9,048 bases of DNA from Methanosarcinales archaeon (lineage in GTDB: Archaea > Halobacteriota > Methanosarcinia > Methanosarcinales > Methanogasteraceae): assembly GCA_030605805.1 (NCBI GenBank), contig JAUWHQ010000032.1, forward strand, positions 1 to 9,048. Direction: 5' to 3'. The notes beneath the pieces are model-generated. The model did not search any database. It was not told where the DNA came from and was given only the letters and a program-made list of their open reading frames with translations. Shown one piece after another: positions 1 to 5,519 of the stretch. Within the stretch, counting starts at the first letter, position 1. Every line of letters starts with the position of its first letter. The position numbers and the translations under genes are program-made.

Positions 1-527
1 GGATCCTGTCTCGGACCGTAGACATTGAAATACCTGAGAGCGACTGTCTTCAAGCCGTAGATCTCATTAAAAACCCTGCAGTAATACTCCCCTGCAAGCT
101 TCGCCACAGCATAAGGGGATTTTGGATCCGGCTTCATATCCTCCCTCTTCGGAAGTTCAGGCGTATCGCCATAAACAGAGGAGGAAGACGCATAAATCAC
201 CTTCTCAACGCCGGCATCCCTCGCAGCAACGAGCACATTCAATGTCCCGCACACATTCACCTCGTTTGCCAGAACAGGGTCCTCTATGCTCCTCTGGACA
301 CTCGGAAGCGCTGCCTGATGGAAGACGTAATCTACATCTCTGAAATTCTCCCTGAGCATGTCAGGGTCTGTGATGCTGCCCCGCACAAGTTCCAGATCGA
401 GATCTTCAACATTCTCCACTCTTCCTGTGGACATGTCATCGATTATAACCACTTCATGCTTCTTTGCAAGCTCCTCTGCAAGATTTGAACCTATAAACCC
501 CGCGCCGCCTGTTATAACTATTTTCAT
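1..527 (-). CDS. NAD-dependent sugar-nucleotide epimerase (SDR family), 3' end outside window
   Basis: This is the N-terminal part (about 175 residues) of an extended short-chain dehydrogenase/reductase that most likely inverts C4 of a UDP-sugar, using tightly bound NAD in the cytoplasm. The protein begins MKIVITGGAGFIGSNL, a Rossmann NAD-binding motif at residues 6-13. It has HQAALPSVQRS near 70-80, the active-site serines in YASSSSVYGD (112-121), and the catalytic Y139xxxK143 in SPYAVAK. RYFNVYGPRQD at 165-175 continues past the window edge. The motifs resemble WbpP/GalE-type UDP-GlcNAc or UDP-glucose 4-epimerases more than the second epimerase at 1639-2568 does; this substrate assignment is inference. 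The ATG at 527-525 overlaps the stop of the upstream membrane-protein gene (ATGA), and GGTGGA lies just before it, so translation is probably coupled. The C-terminal substrate-binding half cannot be judged. Confidence 0.93.
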   Translation of the reverse strand, partial: MKIVITGGAGFIGSNLAEELAKKHEVVIIDDMSTGRVENVEDLDLELVRGSITDPDMLRENFRDVDYVFHQAALPSVQRSIEDPVLANEVNVCGTLNVLVAARDAGVEKVIYASSSSVYGDTPELPKREDMKPDPKSPYAVAKLAGEYYCRVFNEIYGLKTVALRYFNVYGPRQD

Positions 528-895
528 ATCATTCCACCTTCGATTGTTAATCGCGCAATAATTCCAATGATCAATGCGAATGTTATGCTCAAAAGCGTAC
601 CGATCAAATAATACTCAGCCATGTTCCTATCCTCCAATTCATTAAATCTCGCGATAGATTTGGCTGCAAAGACGATAGTTATCGCGGTATACTGATCAAC
701 CAGCACGAAAGTCAGAACCAGCACTCTTTCGATGATTCCTATCGCCATACCAGCGCATCTTAAGCCTCCGCCCCCTCTATCCACTTCATATCTCCTGAGA
801 ATCGCCCTGATGACATAAGCACCGACAACACTTACAGTAATGTACGCAGAAACGATCACACCAACATCAATAGTCCAGTTCATTCCAATACCCAT
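524..895 (-). CDS. Small integral membrane protein, resembling the C-terminal half of DUF3307 proteins
   Basis: This protein of about 123 residues has three likely membrane segments. Counted from a possible TTG start at 904, they lie near residues 11-34, 55-80 and 99-119. The stretch between IERVLVLTFVLVDQY and EYYLIGTLLSITFAL, with FAAKSIARFNELEDR in the middle, matches my recollection of the C-terminal half of bacterial DUF3307 membrane proteins, which are often encoded beside SatD genes; the N-terminal DUF3307 part is absent here. The function is unknown. It lies between satD and the partial epimerase, overlapping the latter by ATGA, so it is co-transcribed and probably translationally coupled. 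The start is uncertain: ATG at 895, ATG at 883 and TTG at 904 are all in frame and none has a good ribosome binding site. The TTG lies inside a 16-base repeat, so I prefer 895. Confidence 0.78.
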   Translation of the reverse strand: MGIGMNWTIDVGVIVSAYITVSVVGAYVIRAILRRYEVDRGGGGLRCAGMAIGIIERVLVLTFVLVDQYTAITIVFAAKSIARFNELEDRNMAEYYLIGTLLSITFALIIGIIARLTIEGGMI

Positions 896-902
896 GTTTG
901 TC

Positions 903-946
903 AACTATATTCAGTTCAATCTTCAATTTGAACTATATTCAGTTCA
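903..946. repeat. Pair of identical 16-base direct repeats at the satD / membrane-protein junction
   Basis: The 16-mer aactatattcagttca occurs at 903-918 and again at 931-946, 28 bases apart. Read on the minus strand each unit contains GAACT-6 bases-AGTT(C), an imperfect dyad; the dyad is complete in the 931-946 copy and loses its last base pair in the other. The first-read copy contains the satD stop codon, the second contains the possible TTG start of the membrane protein. It could be a small duplication or a paired protein-binding site; the sequence alone does not decide. Confidence 0.6.
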
Positions 947-1574
947 GCACCTCTTTCAGCACATCCTCCACAGACTTCAGTAGATGGTACTTTCCAGTTC
1001 GGAGTGTCTTGTAGATGCTCCGTTCACCCACATCAAAACTCCCACTTGCCGATTTAACGGCTTCTCTACCTCCGCCATGTTTTCTATAATGCAGCACGAT
1101 CTCCTTCTGTCTTTTACTCCAGTTCCAGATCGTGTCTGCCATCAGATTCCATGATGCTGTAATTACCTTATCAATCTCCCTGCCACTCTCGAATGCGACC
1201 CAGTTCTTTTTCTTCTTTATATCACTCAATGCACCAGAGGACTTGTGAAAAGCCTCGCCATCCATCTCAGCAACGTTTTCACTCAGACTGGTGGATATAC
1301 TCCCTGTACCAATACCAACATAGAATGGATACCCTACCATCTCAAAGAGCGTATAATAAACATCAAAAACATCCTCCACCGAATAAAGCATTCCCTGAAA
1401 ACCGTCGCCACCAACGACTATGAATTTTGCGGCAATCACGCCATCGAATATCTCATTCACAGTCTTTAAGGCACTCTTCAACTGTTCCTGAACATGTGCC
1501 CGCTCACTCAACTTTCTTGAAGATTTCAGATCTCCAGTCAAAACAACATACCTATCCCGCGAGGTTAAAACCAT
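939..1574 (-). CDS. SatD-like protein (palm-like N-terminal domain plus C-terminal helix-turn-helix-like region)
   Basis: This 211-residue protein resembles the SatD family, named from a Streptococcus mutans operon linked to secretion and acid tolerance; its biochemical role is not known to me. The N-terminus YVVLTGDLKSSRKL (about 9-22) and the later VVGGDGFQGML (about 53-63) match the family pattern of GDI/L..SR followed by GDEFQG, here with glycine in place of the usual glutamate. This spacing of an early aspartate and a GGD hairpin recalls the metal site of nucleotide-cyclase/GGDEF-like palm folds, which is inference. The C-terminal stretch from WSKRQKEIVLHYRKHGG to KTLRTGKYHLL looks like a helix-turn-helix. 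The ATG at 1574 lies within the end of a fossil epimerase ORF that stops a few bases later, suggesting translational coupling. It is followed by a small membrane protein, the usual partner type. Confidence 0.8.
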   Translation of the reverse strand: MVLTSRDRYVVLTGDLKSSRKLSERAHVQEQLKSALKTVNEIFDGVIAAKFIVVGGDGFQGMLYSVEDVFDVYYTLFEMVGYPFYVGIGTGSISTSLSENVAEMDGEAFHKSSGALSDIKKKKNWVAFESGREIDKVITASWNLMADTIWNWSKRQKEIVLHYRKHGGGREAVKSASGSFDVGERSIYKTLRTGKYHLLKSVEDVLKEVLN

Positions 1575-1639
1575 CTCGATTCCCCTATTGCCCCATCATT
1601 TCCCGTGAAGAACGTGTCACCCGTTATAACCATTTTCAT
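1565..1639 (-). pseudogene. Fossil epimerase N-terminus (24-codon remnant) upstream of satD
   Basis: An ATG at 1639-1637 shares its A with the TGA stop of the upstream epimerase (TGATG) and opens a short frame reading MKMVITGDTFFTGNDG before a TAA at 1567-1565. The intact partial epimerase starts MKIVITGGAGFIGSN. On the plus strand, 1623-1639 (gttataaccattttcat) matches 511-527 at 16 of 17 bases, and most further differences near the start are transitions. The NAD-binding glycine motif is destroyed (GDTFFTG), so it cannot work as an epimerase. The frame runs past the satD start by a few bases and may now serve as a coupling leader for satD. A chance match is possible but unlikely over the first 27 bases. 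Confidence 0.6.
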
Positions 1640-2568
1640 CATTGATTCACCAGTTCCTCATACCATTCGACAAACCTTCTGACCCCTTCCTCGATTCCGA
1701 CTCTCGGTTTCCATCCGAGTTTGCCAATCTTACCGGCATCCGCCAGCGTATCCTTAACATCCCCCTTCTGCTTCTCGATGTATTTAACAACGGCTCGCCT
1801 CCTGGTGACATTCTCCATGATCTCGATCAATTCATTGACACTGATCCTTGTGCCGCCGCCGACATTGAAGACCTCACCCCGCGAGCCGCTCATCGCTGCA
1901 AGCACGTTCGCATCAACCACATCATCCACAAAAGTGAAATCCCGGGTCTGTTCACCATCCCCGTATACTGTTATCTCTTCACCATCGAGGATCGCCTTGA
2001 CAAAGAGGTGCGTCGCCATATCAGGTCGCTGTCTCGGTCCATATACTGTGAAATACCTGAGTGAGGCAGTCGGTACGCCATAATTTTTATAATAAAGATA
2101 ACATAAATTTTCTGCTGCCAGTTTTGTGACGCCGTAAGGGGAGACTGGCTTTAACATCCGAGTTTCCTTCATCGGCAGTTCGCAGTCCCCATAGACCGAT
2201 GATGAAGAGGCATAGACGAATTTCTGTATCTCACAATCCTTGTAATATTCCAGCAACCGTTGAGTCACCAGAATATTGTCCCGTGTATATATCTCAAAGT
2301 CCTCACCCCAGCTCTTCCGCACCCCCGCCTGTGCTGCCTGATGAAAGACATAATCCACATCAGGGAATGCGTCCGTGGATAGTATATCCTGCTCTATCAG
2401 AGTAAATCTATCATCTTCCAGAACATTTTTGATATTCTTATCCTTATATTCCCTCGGATAGTAATCTGTGAAGCAATCGATCCCGATTACATCAAAACCA
2501 TCTCCGAGCAGCCGTTCCGTGAGGTGCGAGCCTATGAACCCCGCGCATCCTGTTACCAGTGCTTTCAT
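1639..2568 (-). CDS. NAD-dependent UDP-sugar 4-epimerase (UDP-glucuronate/UDP-glucose epimerase type)
   Basis: This full-length (309 residues) extended SDR enzyme probably interconverts a UDP-hexose or UDP-uronic acid at C4 through a 4-keto intermediate with bound NAD. MKALVTGCAGFIGSHL carries the NAD motif at 6-13. HQAAQAGVRKS is at 76-86, YASSSSVYGD is at 119-128, and the catalytic pair is Y145xxxK149. RYFTVYGPRQRPDMA (171-185) and YGDGEQTRDFTFVDDVV (202-218) are typical of the UDP-glucuronate/UDP-glucose epimerase group. Because dehydrogenase and pyrophosphorylase genes upstream supply UDP-glucuronate, a UDP-glucuronate 4-epimerase role is attractive but inferred. The start overlaps the vapC-like stop by ATGA, and its own stop shares a base with the fossil epimerase ATG. 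Length and all motifs look intact. Confidence 0.95.
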   Translation of the reverse strand: MKALVTGCAGFIGSHLTERLLGDGFDVIGIDCFTDYYPREYKDKNIKNVLEDDRFTLIEQDILSTDAFPDVDYVFHQAAQAGVRKSWGEDFEIYTRDNILVTQRLLEYYKDCEIQKFVYASSSSVYGDCELPMKETRMLKPVSPYGVTKLAAENLCYLYYKNYGVPTASLRYFTVYGPRQRPDMATHLFVKAILDGEEITVYGDGEQTRDFTFVDDVVDANVLAAMSGSRGEVFNVGGGTRISVNELIEIMENVTRRRAVVKYIEKQKGDVKDTLADAGKIGKLGWKPRVGIEEGVRRFVEWYEELVNQ

Positions 2569-2996
2569 AGTTTCACCACATCCTCGATGTTTACAGTAGT
2601 AACAACAGATTTTGATCTTTCAATCATCTCCACATCCAGACTTACTAGCAGACTGTCAAATTCCTTTGCGATTTGAATAACAATTGCATCCATCCCCCTG
2701 ACGCCAGTTTCTTTTGCTATATTTGCCGCATCATCTGCTCTGATTGATATTAAATCTAAAAAATTTATACTATCTATGTTTTCTAATCCACTTTTAACCC
2801 TTTCAGCCAGATGCTCTGATCCGGTTCTTCTTTTTATTGCGGCAACAACTTCCACCAGCACAGTACAAGGTTCCAACGCCACGAATTCTCCATTTTTCAC
2901 TCTTTCGAGCAGACACTTGCATATTTCATGTTTCTCTTCCTGTTCCCTCAACGCTGCAACGATGACAGAACTATCAAGCGTCAGATAAGTTACCAT
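2565..2996 (-). CDS. vapC: PIN-domain toxin, VapC-like
   Basis: This is a PIN-domain protein of 143 residues from the chosen start, expected to act as a Mg2+-dependent RNase toxin. The acidic residues expected for a PIN active site are visible: D8 in YLTLDSSVIVAAL, E49 in TVLVEVVAAI, D103 in GMDAIVIQIA and D121 in LLVSLDVEM. A longer frame opens at 3047, but its first 17 residues have no PIN character and overlap most of the antitoxin's end. ATG 2996-2994 begins the PIN fold directly and overlaps the antitoxin stop by a few bases (ATGGTAA), the usual antitoxin-toxin coupling. Its stop overlaps the epimerase start (ATGA). It is unrelated to sugar synthesis and looks like an inserted cassette; its DNA appears by eye more A+T-rich than ugd and nrdD. 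The RNA target cannot be read from sequence. Confidence 0.88.
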   Translation of the reverse strand: MVTYLTLDSSVIVAALREQEEKHEICKCLLERVKNGEFVALEPCTVLVEVVAAIKRRTGSEHLAERVKSGLENIDSINFLDLISIRADDAANIAKETGVRGMDAIVIQIAKEFDSLLVSLDVEMIERSKSVVTTVNIEDVVKL

Positions 2997-3244
2997 TGCT
3001 TTTCCCTTTGACTTTTGATCTCTTCCACAGCAGATGGACCTCTCCACTCTTTTGAAATCTGCTTCGATGCTGTCATCAGCTCATTCCACGCATTTTCAGC
3101 CTTCTGTTCATCCCTGTGCCCCAGACCAATAACGACTCGTTTTATCTGAACCAATTCCTGCATTATAATGTCCAGGTGCGCTCCAAGAGTTTGCAATTCA
3201 GGAGTTTGTAAATCCTGCATAGTATCACCCGTCAATACTTTCAT
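2990..3244 (-). CDS. vapB: VapB-like antitoxin partner of the PIN toxin
   Basis: This small (84-residue), largely helical protein lies directly upstream of a PIN toxin, with a 7-base overlap. Its C-terminal region, AENAWNELMTASKQISKEWRGPSAVEEIKSQREKQW, has the tryptophan- and basic-rich tail common to one class of archaeal VapB antitoxins, which wraps into the toxin's active site. The middle, TLGAHLDIIMQELVQIKRVV, could form a dimerising coiled helix. There are two possible starts, each with GGTGAT three bases before ATG: position 3244, which overlaps the galU stop by ATGA, and position 3220. I list 3244 because of the overlap; the first eight residues (MKVLTGDT) may instead be a relic of an epimerase start, which would make 3220 the true start. 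Autoregulation is usual for the family, but no operator is evident. Confidence 0.82.
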   Translation of the reverse strand: MKVLTGDTMQDLQTPELQTLGAHLDIIMQELVQIKRVVIGLGHRDEQKAENAWNELMTASKQISKEWRGPSAVEEIKSQREKQW

Positions 3245-4089
3245 TTCATCACCTGTAGATAATTCTCAATCGCATCTCTTAAATCCTCTCTTTCCAGCGC
3301 AAAATCGATGATCGCTCTTATGTAATCGGCTTTATCCCCGGCATCGTATCGCTTTCCCCTGAACGTGTATGCATAAACACCTTCCGCATCAATAAGCATC
3401 CTTATGGCATCGGTTAGTTGTATCTCGCCCCCAAACCCGGGTTCTACCTCCCTGATGCACGAGAATATTGCTGGTGTGAGAATATATCTCCCGATCGCCC
3501 CCATCTTTGATGGTGCGTCGCGTGCATTCGGTTTTTCGATGATGTCCTCGACACGGTAGATCGACTCATCGATCTTGCTGCCTTTTACGATCCCATATTT
3601 GCTCACGTCATCTACCTCTTCCACTGCCAGCACAGAGCACTTATGCACCCCATAAACGTCCATCAACTGCTTTATGCAGAGTTCTCCCCTGATAATGTCA
3701 TCGCCAAGCAGAACAGCGAATGGTTCGTCGCCGACGTGCTTTTCCGCCCTCAAAACTGCATCCCCAAGACCTTTCGGCTCTTTCTGCCGTATGTAATGAA
3801 TATCCACCATCGAAGAGATGTCCCGTACTTCCTTTAATAATTCACCCTTCCCGTTTTTGAGGAGATGGCTTTCAAGTTCCGGAGATGTGTCAAAATAGTC
3901 TTCCACAGCCCGTTTGCTCCTGCCAGTGATGATCAGGATATCCTCGATTCCGGAAGCAACTGCCTCCTCCACAACGAAATGGATGATCGGTTTATCGATG
4001 ATCGGGAGCATCTCCTTTGGCATCGACTTCGTAACAGGAAGGAATCTTGTCCCAAGCCCCGCAGCAGGGATTACCGCCTTTTTAATCAT
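3241..4089 (-). CDS. galU: UTP-glucose-1-phosphate uridylyltransferase
   Basis: This 282-residue cytoplasmic nucleotidyltransferase forms UDP-glucose and pyrophosphate from UTP and glucose-1-phosphate. The N-terminus IPAAGLGTRFLPVTKSMPKEM (7-27) is the nucleotide-binding signature of the family, and GDD at 129-131 is the metal site. KYGIVKG, IIEKP (184-188) and GGEIQLTDAI (220-229) are further GalU hallmarks, and length is normal for the family. The start ATG at 4089 has GAGGTGA four bases upstream. The gene follows ugd by 24 bases and overlaps the following vapB start by ATGA. It supplies the substrate for Ugd encoded just upstream, so the two genes form the core of a UDP-glucuronate pathway. 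A related dTDP-glucose pyrophosphorylase is less likely, because IQLTDA and the FLPVTKS motif favour GalU. Confidence 0.96.
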   Translation of the reverse strand: MIKKAVIPAAGLGTRFLPVTKSMPKEMLPIIDKPIIHFVVEEAVASGIEDILIITGRSKRAVEDYFDTSPELESHLLKNGKGELLKEVRDISSMVDIHYIRQKEPKGLGDAVLRAEKHVGDEPFAVLLGDDIIRGELCIKQLMDVYGVHKCSVLAVEEVDDVSKYGIVKGSKIDESIYRVEDIIEKPNARDAPSKMGAIGRYILTPAIFSCIREVEPGFGGEIQLTDAIRMLIDAEGVYAYTFRGKRYDAGDKADYIRAIIDFALEREDLRDAIENYLQVMK

Positions 4090-4113
4090 TCATTCACCTC
4101 GTACTCCTCGTCT

Positions 4114-5403
4114 CTACCAGCATATTCCCTCGTAAATCCCTCGATCGAGCGAGACCATTCGCCTGCCATCGATGACAACAATCTCCCTCATCGCATCGAA
4201 CTCCTGATCCAGCGATCCGAACTCAGCCCACTCAGTCATGATCAGGCACGCATCAGCACCCTCGAGCGCGCTTTTTGCGCTATCGCAGTACAAAACGTCC
4301 GGGAAAACTTCCCGCATATTCTCAGAAGCGAGCGGATCATAAGCAGCAACCGTTGCGCCCCGATTCAGGAGTTCCCTGATGACTGGTATCGATCTTGACT
4401 CGCGTATGTCATCGGTGCCGTTCTTGAACGAGAGTCCCAGAACTGCGATCCTCCTGTTACGGACGTCCCCGATCCGGTTTGTGAGCAGTTCGATCATGTG
4501 CATCGGCTGTTCCTCGTTTATCATGATAACGGCGTTTAACAGCAGCGGATCGTATCCAAGCTCGCATGCTCTTCCGATCAGCGCCTTCACGTCCTTCGGG
4601 AAGCACGATCCGCCAAAGCCTGCGCCAGCATTCAGGAACTGCTCCGAGATCCGGAAATCCTTTCCGATCGCAGACATGACCTCGTAAACGTCGATTCCGA
4701 GTTTCTTGCAGATATTCCCGATCTCGTTTGCAAACGATATCTTTGTGGCGAGAAACGAGTTATTTGCGTACTTGATCATCTCTGCGGTTCTCGTGTCTGT
4801 TCGTGTGATCTCGCATGGGATCTTCTCATAGAGCCGGGCTACCGTGTCTACGGCGCGTACGTCACCGCCGATGACGATCTTATCAGGATTCATGAAGTCA
4901 TGCACTGCTTTACCTTCCCTCAGAAACTCAGGGTTCATCGCAATCCCGATAACCCCCGCATCGCCCACGTTCGCCCGGATGAGCGGCGCAACCACCTCAT
5001 CGGTCGTCCCCGGGACAACCGTGCTCTTGACCACCACGACGTGGTATGCATGGCATGAATCCGCGCCTCGCTCCGCAAGCGCCTTTCCGATGCTCGTTGA
5101 TGCGGAGCGGACGATCGAGAGGTCGATACACCCATCCTCGTCTGACGGTGTCCCGACACAGATGAATGTCACATCCGACTCTAAAATCGCATCGTTGTAA
5201 TCGTCTGTTGCCCGCAATCGTTTCCCTGCATGCTTCTTCAAAAGCTCAGGGAGCTCCTGTTCGTGAATCGGAGGAATCCCGGCGTTTATCTGCTCAACCT
5301 TCTCCGTATCGATATCCGCGCAGACCACGTTGTGACCGAGTTCTGCAAAGCATGCGCCCGTTACCGATCCGACATACCCGGTCCCGATGATTGAGACGTT
5401 CAT
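4114..5403 (-). CDS. ugd: UDP-glucose 6-dehydrogenase
   Basis: This 429-residue enzyme oxidises UDP-glucose to UDP-glucuronate with two NAD+, in the cytoplasm. The N-terminal Rossmann motif GTGYVG is at 7-12, and ICVGTPSDEDG lies at 81-91. VKSTVVPGTTD (125-135) and NPEFLREGKA (157-166) are diagnostic of the UDP-glucose/GDP-mannose dehydrogenase family. K211 and N215 and the catalytic C267 in GGSCFPKD (264-271) are present. LGLSFKNGTDDIRESRS (322-338) marks the C-terminal UDP-binding domain. The UDP-glucose assignment rests on pairing with galU; UDP-N-acetylmannosamine or GDP-mannose dehydrogenases share these motifs. It is the first gene of the sugar operon, 116 bases after nrdD, with a candidate promoter centred about 28 bases before the ATG and no strong ribosome binding site, so a leaderless or short-leader message is plausible. 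Confidence 0.95.
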   Translation of the reverse strand: MNVSIIGTGYVGSVTGACFAELGHNVVCADIDTEKVEQINAGIPPIHEQELPELLKKHAGKRLRATDDYNDAILESDVTFICVGTPSDEDGCIDLSIVRSASTSIGKALAERGADSCHAYHVVVVKSTVVPGTTDEVVAPLIRANVGDAGVIGIAMNPEFLREGKAVHDFMNPDKIVIGGDVRAVDTVARLYEKIPCEITRTDTRTAEMIKYANNSFLATKISFANEIGNICKKLGIDVYEVMSAIGKDFRISEQFLNAGAGFGGSCFPKDVKALIGRACELGYDPLLLNAVIMINEEQPMHMIELLTNRIGDVRNRRIAVLGLSFKNGTDDIRESRSIPVIRELLNRGATVAAYDPLASENMREVFPDVLYCDSAKSALEGADACLIMTEWAEFGSLDQEFDAMREIVVIDGRRMVSLDRGIYEGICW

Positions 5404-5427
5404 GGAATATTACTCTCGTCCTGACTC

Positions 5428-5441
5428 ATAATATCTCTTTC
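5428..5441 (-). promoter_or_regulatory. Candidate archaeal BRE/TATA promoter for the sugar operon
   Basis: Read on the minus strand, GAAAGA (5441-5436) followed by GATATTAT (5435-5428) resembles a BRE plus TATA box. Its centre is about 28 bases before the ugd ATG, the spacing expected for a leaderless transcript, and ugd lacks a clear ribosome binding site. Support is by motif and spacing only; readthrough from nrdD is also possible. Confidence 0.4.
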
Positions 5442-5482
5442 ATCCGCACGAAATCGCGGCACGCTGTGGTTTCATTTCAATC

Positions 5483-5501
5483 GACAGATCAAGAATCTGC
5501 C
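5483..5501 (-). other. Small hairpin in the nrdD-ugd gap
   Basis: A 7-base stem (one G-U pair) with a 5-base loop can form at 5483-5501, shortly after the nrdD stop. No T-run follows on the minus strand, so it is not a convincing terminator; it may mark an RNA processing site or be chance. Confidence 0.25.
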
Positions 5502-5519
5502 CTGCAGGAACGCCTCATG

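Noticed and set aside
1..6. Window begins with a BamHI site (ggatcc), suggesting a cloning junction
   Set aside because: Another ggatcc occurs at 123-128, and the first bases fit the expected epimerase coding sequence (GPRQD), so it is natural sequence.
122..343. CRISPR arrays or insertion sequences
   Set aside because: No regularly spaced repeats, no transposase-like frame and no terminal inverted repeats were seen anywhere in the window; the plus-strand frame here is antisense to the partial epimerase.
5400..5429. Nine-codon upstream frame MSQDESNIP ending in ATGA at the ugd start
   Set aside because: Its ATG overlaps the candidate TATA box, it has no good ribosome binding site, and it is too short to distinguish from chance. 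It would matter only if transcription reads through from nrdD.
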